Shown here one piece after another: positions 1-7,679 of a stretch of 41,288 bases of DNA (position 1 is the first letter of the stretch; every line of letters begins with the position of its first letter). The notes beneath the pieces were generated by a model that was not told the DNA's origin, did not search any database, and was given only the letters and a program-made list of their open reading frames with translations. The stretch spans positions 1 to 41,288 of the forward strand of contig JAUYFM010000037.1 in assembly GCA_030690945.1 (NCBI GenBank). The letters run 5' to 3'. A program made the translations under genes and the position numbers. Origin of the DNA: Smithellaceae bacterium. GTDB lineage: Bacteria; Desulfobacterota; Syntrophia; Syntrophales; Smithellaceae.

Positions 1-27
1 CCTTCCCTGAAATATTCTTCGGGAAGG
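1..27 (+). terminator. Terminator-like hairpin at the window edge
   Basis: Arms CCTTCCC and GGGAAGG pair, and an inner GAA/TTC pair extends the stem past a bulged T. Only a short TTT follows, so this is a weak intrinsic terminator or a repeat fragment. The sequence to its left is outside the window, so its parent gene is unknown. Confidence 0.35.
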
Positions 28-191
28 TTTACAGATTCCGCTATGCGTTTTCAAGTCGAAGACAAACATAAATTGCATCTTTCGTGAAATATGTTAACCT
101 TTTACAAATCTTAATTGTCGGTTATTCCGGACAGTAGTGACTTATGGTAAATAAATATTGAAAGCATCTTCTAGCGGACTCAAAGATTGAA

Positions 192-1472
192 ATGAATAAT
201 AAAATAGCAATCCTCGTTGTTATATTGATTTTAGTTTTCGGCCAAAGGATTTGGGCTGCTGATGCAATATTCAAGGGCGATATGCTCACGCTTCAGCAAT
301 GCATGGATATTGCCCGTAAAAATCATCCCGCGCTCAGTGCGGCAAGCGGTACAATCAGACAAGCTGAAAGTAAAATTGGCCAGGCCAGATCAGGGTATTA
401 TCCACAGATTGTCCTCCAGTCAGGCTATTCGCGCGTCGGTCCTTCACCCACCTTACTGCGGAGTGATCCTTATAATTACTATTCCAATACGCTGAACCTG
501 AACCAGACATTGTTTGATTTTGGCAAAACCGCCACAGCCGTGGACATACAGACCTTAGGCAAACAATCTACCGAGGCGGATTTTCAGGATGTTACCGCTT
601 CCATCATTCTTGGCGTGAAAGAGGCTTATTATTTTTTTCTCAAAGCGAAAATGAGCGACACCGTCGCGGTGGAGACGGTGAATCAGTTTCAGCAGCACTA
701 TAACATTGCCAGAACATTTTTCGAAACAGGGAAAAGTTCAAAGATTGATGTCACCAGCGCGGAAGTCAACCTCAGCAATGCTCGGATCCAATTGATTTCC
801 GCTCAAAACGCACTGCGCATTGCGCAGGTGAATCTGAACAAAGCCATGGGTGTGATATCCGCTCCCAAATATGATGTTAAAGAAGAATTCCACCTGGAAT
901 TGGCGGATATGTCTTTTGAAGCAGCCCTTGCACAGGCTTATGAAAACCGACCGGACCTCTCTTCCATATCCCGAAAAAAAGATGCACTGGAGAAAAGTGT
1001 CGATCTCAATAAAAAAGGGTACCTGCCCGTGCTTTCCGGCAACGCCGCTTATGATTACGCGGGAGACGACACATCCATGGATAAATCATGGAATGTCGGC
1101 ATTGCTTTGACCTTCCCTCTTTTCACCGGCCTTTCCACTAAGTATGCCGTTGAAGAAGCCAGAGCCAATCTGGACATTGCAAAAGCCAATAAGGAATCGC
1201 TCAAGCAGAAAATCTATCTGGAAGTGCAATCCACCTGGCTCAACCGCAAGGAAGCTTATGAACGCATTGAAGTAGGCAAAATCATCGTGCGGCAGGCTGA
1301 AGAAACCCTTGACCTTGCCAAAGGTCGATATGCAACCGGCGTGGGCAGTTCTATCGAGATCACGGATGCCATGATTAAACTCAATAATGCCAAAATGACA
1401 TACATCACCGCTTTGTCCGACTTCAGTGTCGCACAGGCCAGTCTGGAAAAAGCTAGCGGAGCCAAAAAATGA
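192..1472 (+). CDS. TolC-family outer membrane efflux channel
   Basis: A 426-aa protein with an N-terminal signal peptide (hydrophobic residues about 5-20, cleavage near Ala-Ala-Asp). The mature part shows the two tandem outer-membrane-efflux halves typical of TolC: long alanine/glutamine-rich helices, and an LTLQQCMDIARKNHPAL start that matches the conserved first helix of the family. The length fits TolC-like channels (about 420-490 aa). It should form a trimeric outer-membrane barrel with a periplasmic tunnel. Its TGA overlaps the ATG of the adaptor gene, so the two are translationally coupled and probably co-transcribed with the ATPase and permease downstream. The substrate cannot be read from sequence. 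The start has only a weak Shine-Dalgarno. Family call is firm; the exact transported compound is unknown. Confidence 0.93.
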   Translation: MNNKIAILVVILILVFGQRIWAADAIFKGDMLTLQQCMDIARKNHPALSAASGTIRQAESKIGQARSGYYPQIVLQSGYSRVGPSPTLLRSDPYNYYSNTLNLNQTLFDFGKTATAVDIQTLGKQSTEADFQDVTASIILGVKEAYYFFLKAKMSDTVAVETVNQFQQHYNIARTFFETGKSSKIDVTSAEVNLSNARIQLISAQNALRIAQVNLNKAMGVISAPKYDVKEEFHLELADMSFEAALAQAYENRPDLSSISRKKDALEKSVDLNKKGYLPVLSGNAAYDYAGDDTSMDKSWNVGIALTFPLFTGLSTKYAVEEARANLDIAKANKESLKQKIYLEVQSTWLNRKEAYERIEVGKIIVRQAEETLDLAKGRYATGVGSSIEITDAMIKLNNAKMTYITALSDFSVAQASLEKASGAKK

Positions 1473-2635
1473 AAAAAATAATTATTGCGGTCGTCATCCT
1501 TCTTATTATTCTCGCCGGCGTGTTCTTAGTCCTTAGAAAACATAATAAAACATCCCCATACATAACACAGACAGCGGATCGGGGTAACATCCACGCGACT
1601 GTTTCCGCCACGGGAACCGTCAACGCAGTCACCACCGTCCTGGTCGGCACACAGGTATCCGGCACAATTAAGCAGCTTCTGGTTGACTACAACTCGACCG
1701 TTAAGAAAGGGCAGTTGCTGGCCCAAATTGATCCGGCCTCGTTTGACGCCCAGGTAGCCCAGGCCTCTGCCAATTTATCACTGGCCCGGGCCAATCTGGA
1801 AAAATCAAAAGTTGCCGTGCGCGATACCATTACAACTTTTGAAAGAAATAAAATTCTTTTCGCGAAAAATTTTATCTCTAAAAGTGATTTGGATACTTCC
1901 GAAACCAATTACCTTTCTGCACTGGCGCAGATTAAAGCATCCGACGCGCAAGTTGAGCAGGCAAAGGCCGCTTTGAATTTAGCTCAGACCAATCTTCGCT
2001 ATACGCAAATTCTATCTCCGGTTAACGGCACGGTCATTTCGCGCAGTATTGACGTGGGACAAACCGTGGCGGCCAGCTTTCAGACACCGACGCTTTTCAA
2101 CATTGCTCAGGATCTAACAAAAATGCAGATTGAGACCAGTGTCGATGAAGCGGATATCGGCAGCATTAAAACAAATCTGCCGGTAACCTTTACCGTAGAC
2201 GCCTATCCCGACATCACGTTTAAAGGAAATATTTCGGTCATCCGCAACGCACCGACCACCGTCCAGAACGTGGTAACCTATATTGTAATTGTTCAAGTAG
2301 ATAATCCCGACTTGAAACTCAAACCCGGCATGACGGCCAACGTTTCGATTATTATCGCCGATAGAAAAGGTATCTTACGTATTCCCAACGCTGCGTTGAG
2401 AGTAAAAATAACCGACAAGGAACTTACCGCTAAAGGGCCCAAAGGCGCTGGTGTCTGGATTCTGGAGGATAAAAAACCGAAACGTGTCCCTTTGACCCTT
2501 GGCATCAGAGATAATCGCTTTACTGAAGTTCTATCGGGTAATATTTCTGAAAACTCCGCGATTATTGTGGAAGTGAAAAGCAATAATCAAAAAACGAATG
2601 CACAAACCGGCCCACCTCCTGGCCCGAGGTTTTAA
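1469..2635 (+). CDS. MacA/HlyD-type periplasmic adaptor (membrane fusion protein)
   Basis: A 388-aa protein anchored by one N-terminal membrane helix (residues about 3-22). Next comes the split biotinyl-lipoyl-like domain (VSGTIKQLLVDYNSTVKKGQ near residues 63-82), then a coiled-coil hairpin rich in Ala, Gln and Lys (about 90-170). A second lipoyl half (LSPVNGTVISRSIDVGQTV) and beta-barrel and membrane-proximal domains follow. This architecture is that of RND/ABC adaptors such as MacA. It should bridge the inner-membrane permease to the TolC-like channel. Its ATG overlaps the previous stop (ATGA), and the ATPase gene begins 5 bases after its stop. A polar, proline-rich tail ends the protein. 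Confidence 0.93.
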   Translation: MKKIIIAVVILLIILAGVFLVLRKHNKTSPYITQTADRGNIHATVSATGTVNAVTTVLVGTQVSGTIKQLLVDYNSTVKKGQLLAQIDPASFDAQVAQASANLSLARANLEKSKVAVRDTITTFERNKILFAKNFISKSDLDTSETNYLSALAQIKASDAQVEQAKAALNLAQTNLRYTQILSPVNGTVISRSIDVGQTVAASFQTPTLFNIAQDLTKMQIETSVDEADIGSIKTNLPVTFTVDAYPDITFKGNISVIRNAPTTVQNVVTYIVIVQVDNPDLKLKPGMTANVSIIIADRKGILRIPNAALRVKITDKELTAKGPKGAGVWILEDKKPKRVPLTLGIRDNRFTEVLSGNISENSAIIVEVKSNNQKTNAQTGPPPGPRF

Positions 2636-2640
2636 AGACA

Positions 2641-3330
2641 ATGGCCCTTATTGAAACTAGTCAAATGGAAAAAAAATATGAAGTCGGTGACAGCATCGTT
2701 CACGCACTGGACAAAGTCTCCCTTCAGATTTCTTCAGGAGAATTTGTCGCAGTGATGGGACCTTCCGGCTCCGGTAAATCCACCTTTATGAATGTTATTG
2801 GCTGTCTGGATGAGCCAACTGCCGGCCGGTATTTGCTCGACGGCATTGACGTCAGTCAAATGGACCGCGACGCGCTTGCCGAAATTCGCAATGAAAAAAT
2901 CGGTTTTGTTTTTCAGGGCTTTAACCTTCTTTCGCGCACAACAGCGCTGGAAAACGTCGAAGTGCCCCTGCTCTATAGTAAAAGCATACCGAAAAACCGT
3001 AAAGACATGGCCAGAGAAGCACTCAAACTGCTGGGATTGGAAGACCGTCAGCAGCATCATCCCAATCAGCTTTCCGGCGGGCAGCAGCAGCGTGTGGCGA
3101 TCGCCCGCGCCCTGGTCAATAACGCGCCTCTTTTACTGGCCGATGAACCGACAGGTAATCTGGATACCAAAACCAGCATTGAAATCATGGAGCTCTTTGT
3201 CCGGCTTAATGAAGAAAAAAAGATCACCATTGTTCTGGTCACGCACGAACCGGATATCTCGACTTTCAGTAAACGGATCATTCGTTTCCTCGATGGAAAG
3301 ATTGTCAGTGATAAGGAAAACAGATCATGA
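2641..3330 (+). CDS. ABC transporter ATPase, MacB/LolD class
   Basis: A 229-aa nucleotide-binding subunit. It shows Walker A GPSGSGKST (about residues 40-48), a Q-loop in FVFQGFNLL, the ABC signature LSGGQQQRVAIARAL (about 142-156), Walker B LLLADEPTG and the H-loop in LVTHEP. These features and the length match the LolD/MacB/FtsE subgroup, which works with permeases that transmit force to the periplasm and not with channel-forming permeases. In E. coli MacB the ATPase and permease are fused; here they are two overlapping genes. It should hydrolyse ATP on the cytoplasmic face to drive the efflux pump formed with its neighbours. Confidence 0.95.
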   Translation: MALIETSQMEKKYEVGDSIVHALDKVSLQISSGEFVAVMGPSGSGKSTFMNVIGCLDEPTAGRYLLDGIDVSQMDRDALAEIRNEKIGFVFQGFNLLSRTTALENVEVPLLYSKSIPKNRKDMAREALKLLGLEDRQQHHPNQLSGGQQQRVAIARALVNNAPLLLADEPTGNLDTKTSIEIMELFVRLNEEKKITIVLVTHEPDISTFSKRIIRFLDGKIVSDKENRS

Positions 3331-4556
3331 TCAATCTTCCCTCCACCGTTAAAATTTCATTGCGCGCCCTGCGCGTCAACAAAATGCGATCAGCTTTAAC
3401 CATGTTGGGCATCATTATCGGCGTTGCCGCCGTCATCACCATGCTCGCAGTGGGAAAAGGCGCCAGTAATAAAATATCCGAACAGATCGCCACAGTCGGC
3501 AGCAATCTGATTATTGTCATCCCCGGTTCGACAACCACCGGCGGCATTCGCCTGGGCAGCGGCGCAACCCAGAATCTGACCCGCGCCGATGCTGACGCCA
3601 TTAAAAACGAGTGCTCCGCTGTATCAACGACCGCTCCTATTTTAAACGGCGGCGCACAAATTGTTTACGGCAATCAAAACTGGGCGACGGTTGTTTACGG
3701 AACGGATGAAAGTATGGTGGTGGTGCGGGATTGGACACTGGCAACCGGCAGAAATTTTTCTGATCAGGAAATTCGTAGCGCCGCCAAGGTCTGCATATTG
3801 GGACAAACCGTAGTAGATAATCTCTTTGGCAATGATGATCCGATCAATAAAGCCATCCGGATTAAAAAGGTGCCTTTTACAGTTATCGGCGTTCTGGAAT
3901 CTAAAGGCCAGTCCATGATGGGCCAGGATCAGGACGACGTCATTTATGTGCCGGTATCCGCCGCTCAAAGAAACCTCTTCGGCAGAACACATCCGGGAAC
4001 CGTGCGGTCGATCATGGTCAAAGCTAAAAGCACGGAAGATTTGGAAAGGGCTGAAACACAGATCAAGGAGTTGCTGAGACAAAGACATCGTCTTGGTCCG
4101 AAACAGGATGATGATTTTACCGTTCGCAACCTCACCCAAATGATGCAGATGGCGGAACAGGCCTCCCGCGTCATGGCGCTCTTGCTGGCGGCCATCGCCG
4201 GCGTGTCGCTTTTGGTGGGTGGCATCGGCATTATGAATATCATGCTGGTATCCGTTACGGAAAGAACACGTGAAATCGGCATCCGCATGGCAGTCGGCGC
4301 CAAATCCTGGGATATTCGCACGCAGTTCATCATCGAAGCACTGATTCTGTCTCTCATCGGTGGCCTGATCGGTGTTTTACTGGGAATCCTTGCCGCGGAA
4401 TTACTTTCTTTCTTTGCCGAATGGACAATATTAATATCTACTTATTCCATAGTGCTGTCTTTTTGTTTTTCCGGATTAGTCGGTATTTTTTTCGGTTTTT
4501 ATCCGGCCTACAAAGCATCACTGATGAATCCTATTGACGCTTTACGGCATGAATAA
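3327..4556 (+). CDS. MacB-like ABC permease (MacB_PCD plus FtsX domains)
   Basis: A 409-aa membrane protein that overlaps the ATPase stop by ATGA. It has one N-terminal membrane helix (about residues 20-42), a large periplasmic domain (about 45-280, MacB_PCD type) and three C-terminal helices. The first of these carries GVSLLVGGIGIMNIMLVSVTERTREIG in split form, which is the conserved FtsX-domain signature. The gene closes a four-gene tripartite pump operon. Such pumps export macrolides, lipopeptides, siderophores or other periplasmic substrates, and nothing here decides which. Lipoprotein release (LolC/E-like) is less likely because adaptor and outer-membrane channel genes are adjacent. Confidence 0.92.
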   Translation: MINLPSTVKISLRALRVNKMRSALTMLGIIIGVAAVITMLAVGKGASNKISEQIATVGSNLIIVIPGSTTTGGIRLGSGATQNLTRADADAIKNECSAVSTTAPILNGGAQIVYGNQNWATVVYGTDESMVVVRDWTLATGRNFSDQEIRSAAKVCILGQTVVDNLFGNDDPINKAIRIKKVPFTVIGVLESKGQSMMGQDQDDVIYVPVSAAQRNLFGRTHPGTVRSIMVKAKSTEDLERAETQIKELLRQRHRLGPKQDDDFTVRNLTQMMQMAEQASRVMALLLAAIAGVSLLVGGIGIMNIMLVSVTERTREIGIRMAVGAKSWDIRTQFIIEALILSLIGGLIGVLLGILAAELLSFFAEWTILISTYSIVLSFCFSGLVGIFFGFYPAYKASLMNPIDALRHE

Positions 4557-4586
4557 AACAGGTGGATTCATCTTCAGATAATTATA

Positions 4587-4615
4587 TTGACCTATCGATG
4601 CAATTGCGATAAAAA
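4587..4615 (+). promoter_or_regulatory. Possible sigma70 promoter before the biotinyl carrier gene
   Basis: TTGACC (4587-4592) and TAAAAA (4610-4615) are separated by 17 bases. The -10 element is only a 4/6 match. It lies about 100 bases before the small carrier gene and just upstream of an 11-bp inverted repeat. Confidence 0.3.
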
Positions 4616-4623
4616 CTTTTATC

Positions 4624-4663
4624 AATTTTATCAGTCTCCATAATTAGCCACGCTGATAAAATT
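4624..4663. repeat. Perfect 11-bp inverted repeat upstream of the biotinyl carrier gene
   Basis: Arms AATTTTATCAG (4624-4634) and CTGATAAAATT (4653-4663) are perfect complements around an 18-base spacer. It sits downstream of the possible promoter and could be an operator or a leader hairpin. It is not followed by a T-tract, so a simple terminator is less likely. Confidence 0.5.
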
Positions 4664-4717
4664 TTATTGCAGCTAACAGCAAAAAATTAATGATAAAGGG
4701 AGGCACAGAAAAGAACT

Positions 4718-4933
4718 ATGAGTACGGAAATTAAAGCCCCCATGCCGGGGAAAATATCTAGTATTACAGTGAGCTTAGGTGATCAAGTTAAAGAAGAAGA
4801 TGAGATAATCATCATGGATGCGATGAAAATGGAAATTCCCGTTTACGCACCAGGTGCAGGAACCATCAAGGAAATCAAAGTCAAGGTAGGCGATTCCGTT
4901 AACGAAGGACAAGTACTGGCCATTCTCGACTAG
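4718..4933 (+). CDS. Free-standing biotin/lipoyl attachment domain (BCCP-like)
   Basis: A 71-aa protein that is nothing but one biotinyl/lipoyl domain. The modification site is the MDAMKME motif with Lys37 as the expected biotin acceptor. Flanking glycine turns (PMPGKI, GDQVKEED, AGTIKEI, VGDSVNEGQ) match the two half-repeats of the fold. AMKM is characteristic of biotin and not lipoate. Such domains carry CO2 for acyl-CoA carboxylases or membrane decarboxylases. No carboxylase or decarboxylase gene lies nearby, so the partner enzyme must be encoded elsewhere. A GGGAGG stretch lies rather far (about 16 bases) from the ATG, and the start is fixed by the domain boundary. Confidence 0.92.
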   Translation: MSTEIKAPMPGKISSITVSLGDQVKEEDEIIIMDAMKMEIPVYAPGAGTIKEIKVKVGDSVNEGQVLAILD

Positions 4934-4963
4934 TCCGAATCTTTTTATCCGGAAGGAAACACC

Positions 4964-5011
4964 AAACCCGTTGTATTTACGCCTCAGTCGCAAATCAACG
5001 GGTTTATTTTA
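4964..5011 (+). terminator. Probable intrinsic terminator after the biotinyl carrier gene
   Basis: AAACCCGTTG (4964-4973) pairs perfectly with CAACGGGTTT (4996-5005). Inner ATTT/AAAT and ACG/CGC pairs lengthen the stem, and ATTTT follows. It lies 30 bases after the stop codon. Confidence 0.6.
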
Positions 5012-5083
5012 CTCAGGATGTGCTGTAATTTTGCATCAATCTTCTCCTCAAGATTACTCAAAGAATGACCAGGGAGAACCATC

Positions 5084-5413
5084 ATGATGATAACTAAAAA
5101 GGATCTCTTTGCCGATATATCAGATGATCTAAAGGACGAACTGATTGAAACCATTCTCCAAACCTCCAATTTTCGTATCGAAAGAATTGTTTCCCATGGT
5201 CATTGTTCAATGGATGGCTTTTGGTACGATCAATCTGACAATGAATGGGTTGTTCTTTTAAAGGGAAACGCTGCGCTTCGTTTTGAAGATCAATCTCAAC
5301 TCATCAGGATGAATCCCGGTGATTACCTTCATATTGAGAAACATGTTAAGCATCGGGTGGAATGGACAAATCCTGAGCAGGAGACCATCTGGCTGGCTGT
5401 CCATTATTCATAG
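5084..5413 (+). CDS. Small cupin-fold protein
   Basis: A 109-aa single-domain protein. The C-terminal two thirds form a cupin: VVLLKGNAALRFED (first strand pair), then MNPGDYLHIEKHVKHRVEW, which carries the second cupin motif PGD...H...HR. A His-rich metal site is suggested by His residues in IVSHGHCSMDG, HIEKHVKHR and AVHYS. Many bacterial proteins of this size and pattern have no assigned function. It has a GGGAG Shine-Dalgarno before the ATG. It is followed by the 12-cysteine gene in the same direction with a 41-base gap that carries a strong ribosome site. A role in metal binding or small-molecule sensing is only a guess. Confidence 0.8.
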   Translation: MMITKKDLFADISDDLKDELIETILQTSNFRIERIVSHGHCSMDGFWYDQSDNEWVVLLKGNAALRFEDQSQLIRMNPGDYLHIEKHVKHRVEWTNPEQETIWLAVHYS

Positions 5414-5454
5414 AGGGTAAAATATATAGTGTACAAACTTAAGGAGGAACAAAC

Positions 5455-5706
5455 ATGCCGGTGATCACTTGCCTTCATTGCGGTGGAAGAACGATGGACG
5501 ACTGCGCATCCTGCAGGGTCAAGCCAGGTAGGGAGGGAATCTGCCAAGCCTGTGGAGGCGATGGTAAGGTAACCATTCCAGAAAACGCCGTCCCTTGCCC
5601 TCATTGTAATGGAAGTACGAGACACGACTGTGCATCCTGCATGGTCGACGGCGATGAAGGCATCTGTAAAGTGTGTAACGGTAAAGGTCGCCTGCTGCCT
5701 GGATAG
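5455..5706 (+). CDS. Small 12-cysteine protein with DnaJ-like CxxCxGxG repeats
   Basis: An 83-aa protein with a strong AAGGAGG site 7 bases before its ATG. It consists of two homologous units of about 34-38 residues, each with three CxxC pairs: CLHC, CASC, CQAC in the first and CPHC, CASC, CKVC in the second. The last pair of each unit matches the DnaJ zinc-finger motif CxxCxGxG (CQACGGDG, CKVCNGKG). Twelve cysteines could hold several zinc ions or iron-sulfur centres. No J-domain or other domain is present. It may be a chaperone-like or redox zinc protein, but I do not recognise a characterised homologue. The spacing to the upstream cupin suggests co-transcription. Confidence 0.8.
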   Translation: MPVITCLHCGGRTMDDCASCRVKPGREGICQACGGDGKVTIPENAVPCPHCNGSTRHDCASCMVDGDEGICKVCNGKGRLLPG

Positions 5707-5760
5707 TATTAAGGTATCATCTATACCTCTTTCATCATCGGTTATTAGCTCTTTATCATC

Positions 5761-5786
5761 TTCAGAAAAACCTGAATTCTTTTTTT
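5761..5786 (+). terminator. Weak intrinsic terminator after the 12-cysteine gene
   Basis: TTCAG (5761-5765) pairs with CTGAA (5772-5776) around an A-rich loop, followed by TTCTTTTTTT. The stem is short and A/T-rich, so the call rests mainly on the T-tract and its position. Confidence 0.4.
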
Positions 5787-5832
5787 CGTCAATCAATTCA
5801 AGGCATATCCATATCCGCGGAATTCCTCCCTC

Positions 5833-7014
5833 TCAAGCGCCTGAAGTCAGGCTCTGCCAGATGTCGTCCATAAGCCATGGATTGAAAATGCGTGTGCCCC
5901 GGACGTTAAACTGCTGATCACCGTTATAAAAGACAAATCCGGGGGCGATGCCCTTGACACCCAGCGCCTGAAAACGCTCTATTCCTTTAATAAAATCAGT
6001 GGAAAAAGTTGCGGAAGATTTTATCTCGACCGGCGTCAGTGCGCCCTTTTCTCTGATCAGTAAATCAACTTCATTGCCGTGGGAGTCGCGGAAAAAAAAC
6101 ATCTCCGGCCGAATCCCTTTGTTGAGCGCGCTTTTCATGATGTCCGCAATAATGAAGTTTTCATAGAGATTGCCGCGCAGCGGATCGCGGGCCGCCTGTT
6201 CTTCCGTGCTGATACCCAGAAGAAAAGCAGCCAAGCCCGCATCCGTGAAATATATCTTGGGAGACTTGATCACACGCTTTTGAATATTTTCAAAGAATGG
6301 CGGCAGGTCGAATACAATATAAGAAGCTTTCAATACGGAAATCCAGTCTCTGACTGTTGTGGCGGATACACCCGCATCATTCGAGAGAGAAGCCAAATTG
6401 ACAATCTGTCCCACCCGGCCGGCCAGTAGAGTGAGAAATTTCTGAAATGGCGACAGGTCACGCAATTGAATCAAAGCGCGCACATCCCGTTCGACGTAGG
6501 TTTGCAGATAGCTGTTGAAGAACCTGCGCGATTCGATATTTTCCTCATGAAGTCGTGGAAAACATCCACGGACGATTGCGCCAAAAACTTCCTTCTGCGC
6601 AGACGGATAATGTTTCAGTTCGTGACTGGAAAAAGGCCAAAGCGTAAGCATTGCAGTACGGCCTGCCAGCGACTGGCTTATGGCTTCATGCAGTCGCGGT
6701 TGATGGCTGCCCGTCAGGATAAACCGTCGGCGTCTTTTATCCTTATCAACCATTCCCTGGATGTAGGAGAGCAGCACCGGCAGACGTTGTATCTCATCCA
6801 GAATGGCCCCTCCTTCAACCCCGCCTAAGAAGCTCTTGGGATCAGTTTCAGCCGCCATCCTGATATCCGGGTCTTCCATGGAAAAGTAAGGTTTATCCGG
6901 GAACGTCATTATTGCCAGCGTCGTTTTGCCCGATTGACGAGGGCCCAAAATGGTTACGACAGGATACTCCGCCGAAGACCGTCTCAACTCTTCTGAAATA
7001 TCTCGAATAATCAT
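5833..7014 (-). CDS. AAA ATPase with DUF4143 domain
   Basis: A 393-aa protein with an N-terminal AAA ATPase core. Walker A is GPRQSGKTT (about residues 25-33) and Walker B is GGAILDEIQRLP (about 68-79). A LTGSHQPRL sensor-1-like segment follows. The C-terminal half is the DUF4143 type: a winged-helix-like stretch (SLSNDAGVSATTVRDWISVLKAS in split form) and a nuclease-like fold containing EVDLLIREKGALTPVEIKSS. That last stretch resembles the D...ExK core of restriction-endonuclease-like domains. These proteins are common, patchily distributed and functionally undefined. The gene is alone on its strand, with no Shine-Dalgarno visible before the ATG. A toxin, mobile-element or DNA-repair link has been suggested for such families but is not shown here. 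Confidence 0.9.
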   Translation of the reverse strand: MIIRDISEELRRSSAEYPVVTILGPRQSGKTTLAIMTFPDKPYFSMEDPDIRMAAETDPKSFLGGVEGGAILDEIQRLPVLLSYIQGMVDKDKRRRRFILTGSHQPRLHEAISQSLAGRTAMLTLWPFSSHELKHYPSAQKEVFGAIVRGCFPRLHEENIESRRFFNSYLQTYVERDVRALIQLRDLSPFQKFLTLLAGRVGQIVNLASLSNDAGVSATTVRDWISVLKASYIVFDLPPFFENIQKRVIKSPKIYFTDAGLAAFLLGISTEEQAARDPLRGNLYENFIIADIMKSALNKGIRPEMFFFRDSHGNEVDLLIREKGALTPVEIKSSATFSTDFIKGIERFQALGVKGIAPGFVFYNGDQQFNVRGTRIFNPWLMDDIWQSLTSGA

Positions 7015-7212
7015 GGCGTTTAAGATAATTCATTATTGTGTAAATAGCAAGTTGAGATTTTGATTTGCACAGCATTGGCCAGAAAATCCATTTGATGGCC
7101 TTCGCCGAAAGCGGATGATAAGCTCACCAACAGCCAAGTCACTTTGGAAATTAAACCTCACTCGTGATCACGAAAAATCATACCGCAGGTTAGCAATAGG
7201 TTAAGCACAAAG

Positions 7213-7247
7213 AAAAAGGGGCTACAGTATTTATCTGTAACCCCTTG
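7213..7247 (-). terminator. Terminator of the tRNA operon
   Basis: Read on the minus strand, GGGGTTACAG pairs with CTGTAGCCCC (one G-U pair) and is followed by TTTTTCTTT. On the plus strand the same position is a C-A mismatch, which supports minus-strand use. It lies just after the 3' end of tRNA-Lys. Confidence 0.8.
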
Positions 7248-7254
7248 ATTTATT

Positions 7255-7330
7255 TGGTGAGCCCTGTCGGGGTCGAACCGACAACCTACTGATTAAGAGT
7301 CAGTTGCTCTACCAGCTGAGCTAAGGGCCC
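7255..7330 (-). tRNA. tRNA-Lys (anticodon CTT)
   Basis: A 76-base gene with CCA encoded. The acceptor GGGCCCT pairs with AGGGCTC. The anticodon loop CTCTTAA gives CTT, which reads AAG. The T-loop GGTTCGACCCC segment is intact. It is the last gene of the four-tRNA operon. Confidence 0.95.
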
Positions 7331-7344
7331 TTCTTTTTATCTTC

Positions 7345-7421
7345 TGGTACGCCCGGTAGGATTCGAACCTACGACCAACAGATTCGAAGTCTGCGACTCT
7401 ATCCAGCTGAGCTACGGGCGC
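7345..7421 (-). tRNA. tRNA-Arg (anticodon TCG)
   Basis: A 77-base gene with CCA encoded. The acceptor GCGCCCG pairs with CGGGCGT, with a G-U pair at position 1-72. The anticodon loop CTTCGAA gives TCG, which reads CGA. Bacteria more often decode CGN with a tRNA-Arg(ACG); whether this genome also has one lies outside the window. Confidence 0.94.
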
Positions 7422-7433
7422 ATAATTTATATA

Positions 7434-7511
7434 TGGGGTGAGTGAAGGGATTTGAACCCTCGGCCTCCGGGGCCACAACCCGGCACTCTAACCAACTGAG
7501 CTACACCCACC
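7434..7511 (-). tRNA. tRNA-His (anticodon GTG)
   Basis: The anticodon loop TTGTGGC gives GTG. The acceptor GTGGGTG pairs with CACTCAC. An extra G at -1 (position 7511) faces C73, the usual identity element of bacterial tRNA-His. CCA is encoded. Confidence 0.95.
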
Positions 7512-7521
7512 ATTTTCGCTT

Positions 7522-7598
<77 letters not shown>

Positions 7599-7630
7599 AT
7601 TATTAATCCTGCACCAAAAAAGAAGTAGCC

Positions 7631-7658
7631 TAATAGCCCCTCTTCCTTTTTTTGTCAA
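7631..7658 (-). promoter_or_regulatory. Promoter of the tRNA operon
   Basis: On the minus strand a perfect TTGACA (7653-7658) is followed after 17 bases by TATTAG (7631-7636). It lies between the stop of the secreted-protein gene and the first tRNA, so the tRNAs need not depend on read-through from that gene. Confidence 0.75.
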
Positions 7659-7679
7659 GGTCTAATGCTAAAAGTTATT

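Noticed and set aside
7293-7478. 61-residue open frame across the tRNAs, translating to a PVAQLDRVADFESVGRR-type peptide
   Set aside because: It is the familiar spurious translation of tRNA genes on the minus strand. The tRNAs fully explain the sequence.
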